64,000 nt of DNA from an uncultured Oscillospiraceae bacterium (lineage in GTDB: Bacteria; Bacillota; Clostridia; Oscillospirales; Oscillospiraceae). The notes under the pieces were generated by a model that worked only from the letters and a program-made list of their open reading frames with translations, did not search any database and was not told the origin of the DNA. This document shows, one piece after another, positions 33,336-41,828 of the stretch. Where the stretch lies: the NCBI GenBank assembly GCA_934622035.1, contig CAKTVG010000011.1, positions 1 through 64,000 of the forward strand, in the 5' to 3' direction. Position 1 is the first letter of the stretch. Each line of letters begins with the position of its first letter. Position numbers and translations under genes: made by a program.

Positions 33336-34712
33336 ATGGACTATCGTATCGAACACGATTCCATGGGCGAGGTTCGCGTCCCGGCGGACAAATACTGGGG
33401 CGCGCAAACCGAGCGCAGCCATGAGAATTTCCCCATCGGCATCGGTCTGGAAACCATGCCCCGCGAGATCACGCACGCCTTCGGCATCCTGAAAAAAGCC
33501 GCCGCCCGCGCAAACCATCAGCTCAAGCCCGAAAAAATGACCGATGAGAAGCTCGCAGCCATTGAGGGCGCGTGCGACGAGGTCATCTCCGGCGCGCTCT
33601 ACGAACACTTCCCCCTCGTTGTCTGGCAGACCGGCTCCGGCACCCAGTCGAACATGAACGCCAATGAGGTCATCGCCAACCGCGGCAACGAGCTGGCCGG
33701 GAAGAAGCTTCTGCACCCGAACGACGACATCAACATGTCTCAATCCTCCAACGATACCTTCCCCACCGCGATGCACATCGCCGCCGTGGAGGCGCTGGAG
33801 GGTAAAGTGCTTCCCGCCATTGACCTGCTCACCGCTACGCTGCGCCGCCTGGAGAAGGAAAACGAGGGCATCGTCAAATCCGGCCGCACGCACCTGCAGG
33901 ATGCCACGCCCATCACCTTCAGCCAGGAGATTTCCGGCTGGAGAAGCAGCCTGGAAAAGGACCGCGCAATGCTTCTTCTTGCGCTGCCGCAGCTCAAGGA
34001 GCTGGCACTGGGCGGCACCGCCGTCGGCACCGGCCTGAACGCGCCCGAGGGCTTTGACCGTCTGGTTGCGCAGGAAATCTCCGCCCTCACCGGCCGGGAT
34101 TTCCGCACGGCGGAAAACAAATTCCACGCGCTGACCTCGAAGGACGAGCTGGTTTTTGCCCACGGCGCGCTCAAGGCGCTGGCGGCAGACCTGATGAAGA
34201 TCGCCAACGACGTGCGCTGGCTGGCCTCCGGTCCCCGCGACGGCCTTGGGGAGATTTTCATCCCCGAAAACGAGCCCGGCTCCTCCATCATGCCCGGCAA
34301 GGTCAACCCCACGCAGTGTGAGGCGCTGACCATGGTCGCCGTGCAGGTCATGGGCAACGACGTCGCCGTCGGCCTGGCCGCCTCGCAGGGCAACTTCGAA
34401 TTGAACGTTTTCATGCCGGTCTGCATCTACAATTTTCTGCAATCGGCGCGGCTGCTGGCCGAGGCAATGACCTCCTTCAACGACCGCTGCGCCGGCGGTA
34501 TCCGCGCCAATCGTGAAAAAATGCATCACAATCTGCACAACTCTCTGATGCTCGTCACGGCGCTGAACCCCTACATTGGCTATGAAAATGCGGCAAAAAC
34601 CGCGAAATTGGCCTATAGAGAGAACATTTCCCTCCGGGAAGCCTGCATCCGTCTCGGCTTCCTGACGCCCGAAAAATTCGACGAGGTGTTCCACCCGGAA
34701 CAGATGGTCTGA
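33336..34712 (+). CDS. fumC: class II fumarate hydratase
   Basis: A 458-aa fumarase of the aspartase/fumarase superfamily, oxygen-stable and free of Fe-S. The signature GSSIMPGKVNPTQCEA is present, and the catalytic-region phrases GSGTQSNMNANEV and SQSSNDTFPTAMH are intact. Related aspartases share the fold, but the GSGTQSNMNxNEV form is typical of fumarase. It should dehydrate malate to fumarate, the substrate of the reductase encoded at the end of this operon. The start at ATG 33336 follows GAGGTG. Confidence 0.92.
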   Translation: MDYRIEHDSMGEVRVPADKYWGAQTERSHENFPIGIGLETMPREITHAFGILKKAAARANHQLKPEKMTDEKLAAIEGACDEVISGALYEHFPLVVWQTGSGTQSNMNANEVIANRGNELAGKKLLHPNDDINMSQSSNDTFPTAMHIAAVEALEGKVLPAIDLLTATLRRLEKENEGIVKSGRTHLQDATPITFSQEISGWRSSLEKDRAMLLLALPQLKELALGGTAVGTGLNAPEGFDRLVAQEISALTGRDFRTAENKFHALTSKDELVFAHGALKALAADLMKIANDVRWLASGPRDGLGEIFIPENEPGSSIMPGKVNPTQCEALTMVAVQVMGNDVAVGLAASQGNFELNVFMPVCIYNFLQSARLLAEAMTSFNDRCAGGIRANREKMHHNLHNSLMLVTALNPYIGYENAAKTAKLAYRENISLREACIRLGFLTPEKFDEVFHPEQMV

Positions 34713-34727
34713 AACAGAGGAGCTTTT

Positions 34728-35519
34728 ATGACATTCAGTTATTTTCCCGGCTGCACGCTGAAAACCACCGGCGCTGCGCTGGATCTTTCCGCCCGCCGCG
34801 CGGCGCAGGCGCTGGGCATCACCCTGCGTGAGCTGGACGAATGGCAGTGCTGCGGCGCGGTCTACCCTCTGGCGCGGGACGAAATTGCAACGCGCCTGTC
34901 CTCCGTGCGGGCGCTGATGGCTGCGCGGGACCGCGGCGAGGAGCTGGTCACGCTGTGCTCCGCCTGTCACCACGTCATCAAGCGCGTGAACGGCGACATG
35001 CAGCGCGACGAGGACATCCGCACAAAGGTCAACAGCTATCTCCAGCCGGAAACGCCCTACGCCGGTGAGACGAACGTGCTGCACTATCTTGAGGTGCTGC
35101 GCGACCGCGTCGGCTTTGATGTTCTGAAGGAAAAGGTCGTCCGGCCGCTGACGGGCCGCAAAATCGGCGCCTATTACGGCTGTCTGCTGCTGCGCCCCAG
35201 CCGCGAGCTGGGCTTTGACGACCCGGAAAATCCCCGCATTCTGGAGGACTTCCTGCGCGCTCTCGGCGCGGAGCCGGTCGTCTATGCCATGCGCAACGAA
35301 TGCTGCGGCGGCTATACCACGCTGGAAAGCCGTGCGGCTGCCGCCTCTCAGGCACAAAAGGTCGTGGACAACGCCGCCGCCTGCGGCGCAGGGGCCGTCG
35401 TCACGGCCTGCCCGCTGTGCATGTACAACCTGACAAAGAACACGGACGGCAAGGTGCCCGTGATCTATTTCACCGAGCTGCTGGCCGAGGCGCTGGGGCT
35501 GAAGGAGGATGCGCAATGA
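34728..35519 (+). CDS. hdrB: HdrB-like CCG-domain subunit
   Basis: A 263-aa protein with two CCG domains: YFPGCTLKTTG, WQCCGAV and CSACHH in the first half, then YYGCLLLRPS, NECCGGYTT and CPLCMYN in the second. In methanogens HdrB carries two noncubane 4Fe-4S clusters in these motifs and reduces the CoM-CoB heterodisulfide. This organism should not make those thiols, so here HdrB probably passes electrons to another acceptor. In methanogen thiol:fumarate reductase an HdrB-like domain is fused to the FrdB-like subunit. The gene overlaps hdrC by 4 bp. Confidence 0.88.
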   Translation: MTFSYFPGCTLKTTGAALDLSARRAAQALGITLRELDEWQCCGAVYPLARDEIATRLSSVRALMAARDRGEELVTLCSACHHVIKRVNGDMQRDEDIRTKVNSYLQPETPYAGETNVLHYLEVLRDRVGFDVLKEKVVRPLTGRKIGAYYGCLLLRPSRELGFDDPENPRILEDFLRALGAEPVVYAMRNECCGGYTTLESRAAAASQAQKVVDNAAACGAGAVVTACPLCMYNLTKNTDGKVPVIYFTELLAEALGLKEDAQ

Positions 35520-35896
35520 GTGCTCTGATGGAAACCGTAACGCGCATCTCCGGCGTAAATCCCCGCAAGTGCATGAAGTGCGGAAAGTGCTCGGCAAGCT
35601 GCCCCGCCTATGATCAGATGGATTATCATCCGCATCAGTTCGTCTCCATGGTCGAGTCCGGCCGGATCGACGAGCTTCTGCAATCCCGCGGAATTTACAC
35701 CTGTCTGAGCTGCTTTGCCTGCGTCGAACGCTGCCCGCGCAGCGTAGAGCCTGCGAAGCTCATTGAGGCGGTGCGGCTGGCCGTCATCCGGCAGCAGGGC
35801 GCCAATCACATGACGCCAGACGCCATCCCCGCGCTGCTGGACGAGGATCTGCCGCAGCAGGCTATCACCAGCGCGCTGCGGAAATACAGAAGATAA
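35516..35896 (+). CDS. hdrC: HdrC-like ferredoxin subunit
   Basis: A 126-aa iron-sulfur protein with two CxxCxxCxxxCP motifs (CMKCGKCSASCPAY and CLSCFACVERCPRS) for two 4Fe-4S clusters. HdrC links HdrA to HdrB electrically. The size and the conserved MxxHQ-type region (YHPHQFVSMVESG) match the family. It lies between hdrB and hdrA in the compact order B-C-A. Confidence 0.9.
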   Translation: MSALMETVTRISGVNPRKCMKCGKCSASCPAYDQMDYHPHQFVSMVESGRIDELLQSRGIYTCLSCFACVERCPRSVEPAKLIEAVRLAVIRQQGANHMTPDAIPALLDEDLPQQAITSALRKYRR

Positions 35897-35908
35897 GGAG
35901 GAAGCGCA

Positions 35909-37900
35909 ATGCAAAGAATCGGCGTATTCGTATGCTGGTGCGGCAGCAATATCGCCGCAACCGTGGACGTGAATGCCGTCTCAGAGGCGCTGTCTCATGA
36001 GCCGGGCGTTGTTTTCTCCACCAATTATCAATACATGTGCTCGCAGACCGGGCAGGAGCTGATCCAGACAAAAATCCACGAATACGGCCTGACCGGCGTG
36101 GTCGTCTGCTCCTGCTCTCCGCGCATGCACGAGGCAACCTTCCGCAAGACCTGCGAGAAGGCAGGGCTGAACCCCTACATGGTCGAAATTGCCAACATCC
36201 GCGAACAGTGCTCCTGGATTCACAAGGACCGCACCGAAGCGACGGAAAAAGCCGTCATTCTCGGCCGGGCCGCCATCGCCAAGGTGCAGCTCAATGCGCC
36301 CCTGACCGCCGGAACCAGCCCCGTGACAAAGCGCGCGCTGGTCATCGGCGGCGGCATCGCGGGCATCCAGACCGCGCTGGATATTGCAGACGCAGGCTTT
36401 GAGGTTGATATCGTCGAAAAGCAGCCGACCATCGGCGGCAAGATGACGCAGATCGACAAGACCTTCCCCACCCTCGACTGTGCAGCCTGCATTCTGACCC
36501 CGAAGATGGTCGACTGCGCACAGAACGAAAAAATCCACATCTATTCCTATTCCGAGGTCGAGGCCGTCAAGGGCTTTGTCGGCAACTTCCAGGTCACCAT
36601 CCGCAAGAAGGCGCGCTACGTCAAGGAAGACGTCTGCACCGGCTGCGGCCTGTGCACGGAGAAGTGCCCGCAGAAAAAGGTTCCCAATGAGTTCAACCTC
36701 GGCATGGACAACCGCCGCGCGATTTACATTCCCTTCGCCCAGGCCGTGCCGAAAATCGCAACCATTGACGCAAACTACTGCACCATGCTGAAAACCGGCA
36801 AGTGCGGCGTCTGCTCCAGGGTCTGCACCGCCGGTGCGATTGACTATACGCAAAAGGATGAGCACATCGTCCGCGAATACGGCGCGATCGTCGCGGCGAC
36901 CGGCTTCAAGCCCATCGACCTGAGCAAGTTCGACGAATTTGCCTACAGCCAGAGCCCGGACGTCGTCTCCTCTCTGGAATTTGAGCGGCTCATGAATGCC
37001 GCAGGCCCTACCTCCGGCACACTGCTGCGTCCCTCCGACGGCACGCATCCGAAGACCATCGTCTTTGTCCAGTGCGTCGGCTCCCGCTGCGACGGCGGCG
37101 AAAAGGGCAAGCCCTACTGCTCGAAGATCTGCTGCATGTACACGGCGAAGCACGCCATGCTCTGCCGCGAAAAATACCCGGACACGGACGTGTACGTCTT
37201 CTATATCGACGTGCGCACGCCCGGCAAGAACTTCGACGAGTTCTACCGCCGCGCGGTCGAGGAATACGGCGTGCATTACATCAAGGGCATGGTCGGCAAG
37301 GTCGTGCCGGAAAACGGCAAGCTTAAGGTGCAAGCCTCGGACCTGCTGGATAACCGCCAGCTGCACATCGACGCAGACATGGTCGTCCTCGCCGCCGCCA
37401 TCGAGCCGGATCCCTCGGCGAGAGGCCTTGCCACGATGCTGACCGCCTCCATGGACACGAATGATTTCTTCACCGAGGCGCATCCCAAGCTCCGCCCGGT
37501 GGAAAGCCCCACGGCAGGCATTTTCCTCTCCGGCACCTGCCAGGGCCCGAAGGACATCCCCGAAACCGTCGCCCAGGCGGGCGCTGCCGCCTCGAAGGTC
37601 ATCGGCCTTCTGTGCAAGGATCAGCTGACCTGCAATCCCTGCGTCGCCCAGCCGGACGAGCTGATGTGCAACGGCTGCTCGAGCTGCGAAAAGGTCTGCC
37701 CCTACGGCGCGATTACCTATACCGACAAGGAGTTCCGCGGTCCGAACCGCACGACCCTGCTGCGCCGCGTGGCGCAGGTCAACCCGGCGGTCTGCCAGGG
37801 CTGCGGCGCCTGCACGGTCGCCTGCCCCTCCGGTGCGATGGACCTGAAGGGCTTCTCCAATCAACAGATTCTTGCGGAGGTGGATGCAATATGCAGATAA
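35909..37900 (+). CDS. hdrA: HdrA-like flavin-bifurcating subunit
   Basis: A 663-aa HdrA. The N-terminal domain opens with VCWCGSNIAATVDV. The FAD-binding motif is VIGGGIAGIQTALDIADAGF (about 147-166), followed by GGKMTQIDKTFPTLDCAACILTPKM. A mid-chain 4Fe-4S motif (CTGCGLCTEKCPQ) and two C-terminal motifs (CNGCSSCEKVCPYG, CQGCGACTVACPSG) are present. In characterised complexes the HdrA flavin splits electron pairs, one to ferredoxin at very low potential and one downhill through HdrC to HdrB. It is the core of the complex proposed for this operon. Length and cluster set are those of a complete HdrA. Confidence 0.92.
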   Translation: MQRIGVFVCWCGSNIAATVDVNAVSEALSHEPGVVFSTNYQYMCSQTGQELIQTKIHEYGLTGVVVCSCSPRMHEATFRKTCEKAGLNPYMVEIANIREQCSWIHKDRTEATEKAVILGRAAIAKVQLNAPLTAGTSPVTKRALVIGGGIAGIQTALDIADAGFEVDIVEKQPTIGGKMTQIDKTFPTLDCAACILTPKMVDCAQNEKIHIYSYSEVEAVKGFVGNFQVTIRKKARYVKEDVCTGCGLCTEKCPQKKVPNEFNLGMDNRRAIYIPFAQAVPKIATIDANYCTMLKTGKCGVCSRVCTAGAIDYTQKDEHIVREYGAIVAATGFKPIDLSKFDEFAYSQSPDVVSSLEFERLMNAAGPTSGTLLRPSDGTHPKTIVFVQCVGSRCDGGEKGKPYCSKICCMYTAKHAMLCREKYPDTDVYVFYIDVRTPGKNFDEFYRRAVEEYGVHYIKGMVGKVVPENGKLKVQASDLLDNRQLHIDADMVVLAAAIEPDPSARGLATMLTASMDTNDFFTEAHPKLRPVESPTAGIFLSGTCQGPKDIPETVAQAGAAASKVIGLLCKDQLTCNPCVAQPDELMCNGCSSCEKVCPYGAITYTDKEFRGPNRTTLLRRVAQVNPAVCQGCGACTVACPSGAMDLKGFSNQQILAEVDAICR

Positions 37901-38325
37901 ACGACTATCAGCCGCTCATTGTGGCCTTCTGCTGCAACTGGTGCTCCTATGCGGGCGCAGACCTCTCCGGCACGAACCGTCTGAACTATCCGGCAAATGT
38001 GAAGATCATCCGCATTCCCTGCTCCTGCCGCCTGAATCCCATGTTCATCCTGCGCGCCTTCCAGCGCGGCGCAGACGGCGTGATCCTGTGCGGCTGCCAC
38101 CCCGGCGACTGCCACTACACCACGGGCAACTACTATGCCCGCCGCCGCATGACTTTGCTCTTCTCCATGCTGGACTACCTCGGCATAGAGCGCGAGCGCA
38201 CACGCGTGGAGTGGGTCTCCGCCGCAGAGGGTGCAAAATTTGCCGAAACCATGAACGATTTTGTTCAAACCGTCGCCAAACTCGGTGAAAACCGAAGATT
38301 GGAGGATCTGCGATGCAAAGAGTAA
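37891..38325 (+). CDS. MvhD/FlxD-type electron transfer subunit
   Basis: A 144-aa protein with the MvhD pattern: FCCNWCSYAGAD near the N-terminus, then PCSCRLNP and CGCHPGDCHYTTGN. MvhD-type proteins hold a 2Fe-2S cluster and pass electrons from a hydrogenase, formate dehydrogenase or Flx module into HdrA. No hydrogenase or formate dehydrogenase is encoded nearby, so the donor is most likely the NAD(P)H module of this operon. ATG 37891 lies 10 bp inside the end of hdrA. Confidence 0.88.
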   Translation: MQINDYQPLIVAFCCNWCSYAGADLSGTNRLNYPANVKIIRIPCSCRLNPMFILRAFQRGADGVILCGCHPGDCHYTTGNYYARRRMTLLFSMLDYLGIERERTRVEWVSAAEGAKFAETMNDFVQTVAKLGENRRLEDLRCKE

Positions 38326-39287
38326 AGGAAAAAGCGCTCTCCCTGCTGACTTCGGGCACGGTGGACCGCGTGCTCGGCTGGAGCGCAGGCGAATTCTTCT
38401 ATGACCTGACCCCTGCGGTCTTCACCGACCCGGCTACCCTGGAGCAGCGCTTCGTCTTCAGCGCCTTTTCCGGCGCAAACCTGTCCAAATATCTGATCGC
38501 CGAATCCCGTAAGGGCGGGAAAATTGCGGTTTTCCTCAAGCCCTGCGATTCCTATTCCTTCGTGCAGCTTCTGAAGGAGCACCGCATTCTGCGGGAAACC
38601 GTCTACGCCGTCGGCGTGCAGTGCGAGGGCATGTGCGACATGGAAAAAATCAAGGCCCGCGGTGCATCCGGCGTCACCGCCGTCGAGGGAAACGGAGCGG
38701 CGCTCACCGTTCGCACGATCTATGGCGACATGACCCTCAACCGCGCAGACGTGCTGCTTGGTAAGTGCGAAACCTGCAAGAGCAAGAAAATCGTCTGCTT
38801 TGACGAGCTGCTCGGTGAGCAGGGCGAGGAGCAGGACAGCTCCCGCTTTGCCGAGGTCGAGCGCCTGGAGCGCATGACGCCGGAGGAGCGCTTTGCCTTC
38901 TGGCGCGGCGAGCTTTCGCGCTGCATCCGCTGCAACGCCTGCCGCAACGTCTGCCCTGCCTGCTCGTGTGAAAAGTGCGTGTTTGACAACCACGACTCCG
39001 GCGTGCAGAACAAGGCCGCCGCGACGTCCTTCGAGGAAAATCTCTTCCATATCATCCGCGCCTTCCATGTGGCCTCCCGCTGCACGGACTGCGGCGAATG
39101 CTCCCGCGTCTGCCCGCAGCACATTCCGCTGCACCTGCTCAACCGTAAGTTCATCAAGGACATCAACGAGCTCTACGGCGACTATCAGGCCGGAGCGGAC
39201 TTCGACACCAAGCCGCCGCTGATGGACTTTGCCAAGGGCGACTGCGAGCCGTCCGTGATCTATCACAGAGGAGGTGCAGGCGCATGA
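38313..39287 (+). CDS. 4Fe-4S protein of the Flx module (FlxC-like)
   Basis: A 324-aa iron-sulfur protein. The N-terminal half has a KPCDSYSFVQLLKEH segment reminiscent of the FrhB/FdhB family. The C-terminal half carries a cysteine-rich region (CIRCNACRNVCPACSCEKC, about 208-226) and CTDCGECSRVCPQHIP. By order it matches FlxC of the hdrABC-flxABCD systems, here arranged in reverse (D-C-B-A). It probably relays electrons between FlxA and FlxD. The B/C naming rests on gene order only. Confidence 0.75.
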   Translation: MQRVKEKALSLLTSGTVDRVLGWSAGEFFYDLTPAVFTDPATLEQRFVFSAFSGANLSKYLIAESRKGGKIAVFLKPCDSYSFVQLLKEHRILRETVYAVGVQCEGMCDMEKIKARGASGVTAVEGNGAALTVRTIYGDMTLNRADVLLGKCETCKSKKIVCFDELLGEQGEEQDSSRFAEVERLERMTPEERFAFWRGELSRCIRCNACRNVCPACSCEKCVFDNHDSGVQNKAAATSFEENLFHIIRAFHVASRCTDCGECSRVCPQHIPLHLLNRKFIKDINELYGDYQAGADFDTKPPLMDFAKGDCEPSVIYHRGGAGA

Positions 39288-40306
39288 AACAGCTTCCGCT
39301 TTCCCGGCTGAACGAGCTGTTTGCCGCAATCGCCGTGGCGCAGCAGCTCTATCTCCCCGTGGACGATGCGGCCGGTCAGGCCGCCTTCACCCTCTGGCAG
39401 GAGGGCAAAATGCTTTCTACGCGCCTGAATACCACCCGCAGCGCGAAGGATCTGTTCTTTCCGCAGGTGGAAAATCTCGTTGATTTCCGCGTGGAAGGCA
39501 AAAGCCTCGAGCTGATCGAGCACCGCGCAGAGGTAACGCCCTTTGTCCTGTTCGGCGTGCGTGCCTGCGACTGCCGCAGCTTCGACATTCTTGACCGCGT
39601 GTTTCTCTCCTCCGCAACGGATACCTTCTATCAGGCGCGGCGGGAAAACGCGACCGTCGTCACCCTTGCCTGCTCCCGTCCGGAGGAAACCTGCTTCTGC
39701 ACGGTCTTCGGTATCGACCCCGCCGATCCCGCCGGGGACGTGACCTGCTGGATGGACAAGGACACCCTCTACTGGCGCGAAAACACGGAAAAGGGCGCCG
39801 CCCTGACGCGTCGGCTTCCGCTTCTGACCGGCTGCGCCGAAAGCGCCGTCGAAGAATGGCAGGCAGCCGCGCGGGAAATTCTCAAAAAGCTCCCGCTGCA
39901 CAAGCTTTCTCTGGAAGGCTTCGGCGCGGGGAAGACCAAGTCGCTCTTCGACCGCCCCGAATGGGCCTCACTCAGCGAGAGCTGCCTCGGCTGCGGCGCC
40001 TGCACCTTTGTTTGCCCGACCTGCCAGTGCTACGACGTTGAGGAATTCGACACGGGCAAAAAGGTCCGCCGCTTCCGCTGCTGGGACAGCTGCATGTACT
40101 CCGACTTCACGCAAATGTCGGCGGGCCAGCCCCGCCCGACGCAGCGCGAGCGCTTCCGTCAGCGCTTCCTGCATAAGCTGGTCTATTTCCCGGAAAACAA
40201 CGGGGACATCTTCGGCTGCGTCGGCTGCGGGCGCTGCCTTGCCAAGTGCCCCATTCACATGAACATTGTCAAGGTCATTCAAACGCTGGGAGGGAACGCC
40301 AAATGA
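39284..40306 (+). CDS. 4Fe-4S dicluster protein of the Flx module (FlxB/AsrA-like)
   Basis: A 340-aa protein related to anaerobic sulfite reductase subunit A and to FlxB. The N-terminal domain includes FGVRACDCRSFDILDRVF. Two 4Fe-4S motifs, CLGCGACTFVCPTC and CVGCGRCLAKCPIH, lie in the C-terminal third, with CQCYDV and RCWDSCMY between them. It should carry electrons from the flavin subunit encoded next. There is no siroheme sulfite reductase subunit (AsrC) in the operon, which argues against sulfite reduction. It overlaps both neighbours by 4 bp. Confidence 0.8.
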   Translation: MKQLPLSRLNELFAAIAVAQQLYLPVDDAAGQAAFTLWQEGKMLSTRLNTTRSAKDLFFPQVENLVDFRVEGKSLELIEHRAEVTPFVLFGVRACDCRSFDILDRVFLSSATDTFYQARRENATVVTLACSRPEETCFCTVFGIDPADPAGDVTCWMDKDTLYWRENTEKGAALTRRLPLLTGCAESAVEEWQAAAREILKKLPLHKLSLEGFGAGKTKSLFDRPEWASLSESCLGCGACTFVCPTCQCYDVEEFDTGKKVRRFRCWDSCMYSDFTQMSAGQPRPTQRERFRQRFLHKLVYFPENNGDIFGCVGCGRCLAKCPIHMNIVKVIQTLGGNAK

Positions 40307-41130
40307 GAAACGATCCGCTGATTCCCATGCTCGTTGAGGTCACGGACATCCGCGTGGACACGCCGGACGTCAAGACCTTCCGTGTGGTGGACCTGAACGG
40401 CAAAAAGCCCTTTGAGCACATTCCCGGCCAGTGCGCCATGCTCTCCATGCCCGGCGTGGGCGAGGCGCTGTTTTCCATCACCTCCTCGCCGACGGAGGAG
40501 CGCTTCCTGGAATTCTCCATCAAGAAATGCGGCTGCGTGACAAGCTGGCTGCACGGCATGGAGCCGGGTCAGCAGCTCACACTGCGCGGCCCCTACGGCA
40601 ACGGCTTCCCCGTGGACACCGCCTTTGCCGACAAGGATCTGCTCTTCATCGCCGGCGGCATCGGCCTTGCGCCGCTGCACTCCGTCATCAACTACTGCCG
40701 CAGCTACCGTGACCGCTACGGCAAAATCGACATTGTCTATGGCTCCCGCTCGAAGGAGGACCTCGTCGATTTCCGCGAGATTCTGGACGAATGGTGCAGG
40801 GAGGACGGCATCAACGTTCACCTGACCATCGACCGTGCGCAGGACAGCTGGGACGGTCACGTCGGCTTCGTGCCGAACTACGTCAAGGAGCTGGGCTTTC
40901 CGACGGACAAGACCGTCGTCATGTGCGGCCCGCCCATCATGATCAAATTCACGCTGGCCGGGCTGATGGAGCTGGGCTTTGCAAAGGAACAGATCTATAC
41001 CACCATGGAGCTGAAAATGAAATGCGCCCTCGGCAAGTGCGGCCGCTGCAACATCGGCTCGAAGTACGTCTGCAAGGACGGCCCCGTGTTCCGCTTTGAC
41101 GAGCTGGACGCCCTGCCGGACGAGTATTAA
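40303..41130 (+). CDS. NAD(P)H:flavin oxidoreductase subunit (FlxA/AsrB-like)
   Basis: A 275-aa ferredoxin-NADP reductase-fold protein. An N-terminal FAD-binding barrel is followed by GPYGNGFPVD and the nucleotide-binding FIAGGIGLAPLHSVI segment (about 122-136). A cysteine cluster for a 2Fe-2S centre (CALGKCGRCNIGSKYVC) lies near the C-terminus, as in PyrK, AsrB and FlxA. It is the probable entry point for electrons from NADH or NADPH into the Hdr complex. Confidence 0.85.
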   Translation: MRNDPLIPMLVEVTDIRVDTPDVKTFRVVDLNGKKPFEHIPGQCAMLSMPGVGEALFSITSSPTEERFLEFSIKKCGCVTSWLHGMEPGQQLTLRGPYGNGFPVDTAFADKDLLFIAGGIGLAPLHSVINYCRSYRDRYGKIDIVYGSRSKEDLVDFREILDEWCREDGINVHLTIDRAQDSWDGHVGFVPNYVKELGFPTDKTVVMCGPPIMIKFTLAGLMELGFAKEQIYTTMELKMKCALGKCGRCNIGSKYVCKDGPVFRFDELDALPDEY

Positions 41131-41141
41131 GGAGAAACACC

Positions 41142-41816
41142 ATGGAAAAAACCGTCAATGTCTTCCTTTTCGGCAAAAAATATGAGGTTCCCGAAAGCCT
41201 GACCATCATGGAAGCGATGGAATATTCCGGCTACCAGCTCGTGCGCGGCTGCGGCTGCCGCAACGGCTTCTGCGGCGCCTGTGCAACGATCTACCGCATC
41301 GCGGGCGACCGGGAGCTGAAGGCCTGCCTCGCCTGCTCGACCAGGGTGGAGAACAACATGTATGTTGCCACGCTGCCCTTCTTCCCGCTGGTCAAGGCCG
41401 TCTATGACATCGAAAAGGTCAAGCCCTCCCAGCAGATTATGATGCAGCTCTATCCGGAAATCTATGCCTGTGTCGGCTGCAACGCCTGCACCAAGGCCTG
41501 CACGCAGGGTCTGAACGTCATGCAGTACATCGCCTACGCCCAGCGCGGCGAATATGAAAAGTGCGCCGAGGAATCCTTCGACTGCGTCATGTGCGGCGTC
41601 TGCTCCTCCCGCTGCCCCGCCGGCATCTCCCACCCGCAGGTGGCCATGCTGGCCCGCCGCCTGAACGGCAAGTACCTCGCCCCGCACTGCGCACACCTCG
41701 ACGAGCGCGTCGAGGAGATCCGCGAGGGCAAGTTTGAAAGCCTGCTTGAGGAGCTGATGGGCAAGCCCCTGAGCGAAATGCAGGAGCTTTACAACCACCG
41801 CGAGATTGAGAAATAA
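41142..41816 (+). CDS. fumarate reductase iron-sulfur subunit (FrdB/TfrB-like)
   Basis: A 224-aa protein with an N-terminal plant-type 2Fe-2S domain (CGCRNGFCGAC, then CLAC) and a C-terminal domain with CVGCNACTKACTQG and CVMCGVCSSRCPAG. This is the SdhB/FrdB arrangement. No membrane anchor subunit (FrdC/FrdD or SdhC) is encoded nearby, so the enzyme should be soluble. It resembles TfrB of methanogen thiol:fumarate reductase without the fused HdrB-like part, which is encoded separately earlier in the operon. Confidence 0.85.
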   Translation: MEKTVNVFLFGKKYEVPESLTIMEAMEYSGYQLVRGCGCRNGFCGACATIYRIAGDRELKACLACSTRVENNMYVATLPFFPLVKAVYDIEKVKPSQQIMMQLYPEIYACVGCNACTKACTQGLNVMQYIAYAQRGEYEKCAEESFDCVMCGVCSSRCPAGISHPQVAMLARRLNGKYLAPHCAHLDERVEEIREGKFESLLEELMGKPLSEMQELYNHREIEK

Positions 41817-41828
41817 GGAGGTCACGCC

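Noticed and set aside
34728..37900. Methanogenic heterodisulfide reductase function
   Set aside because: HdrABC homologues are present, but nothing else suggests a methanogen, and the Flx and Frd genes in the same operon indicate a different electron acceptor.
39284..41130. Anaerobic sulfite reductase (AsrABC)
   Set aside because: AsrA-like and AsrB-like proteins are encoded, but there is no siroheme AsrC subunit. The genes are embedded in the Hdr/fumarate reductase operon.
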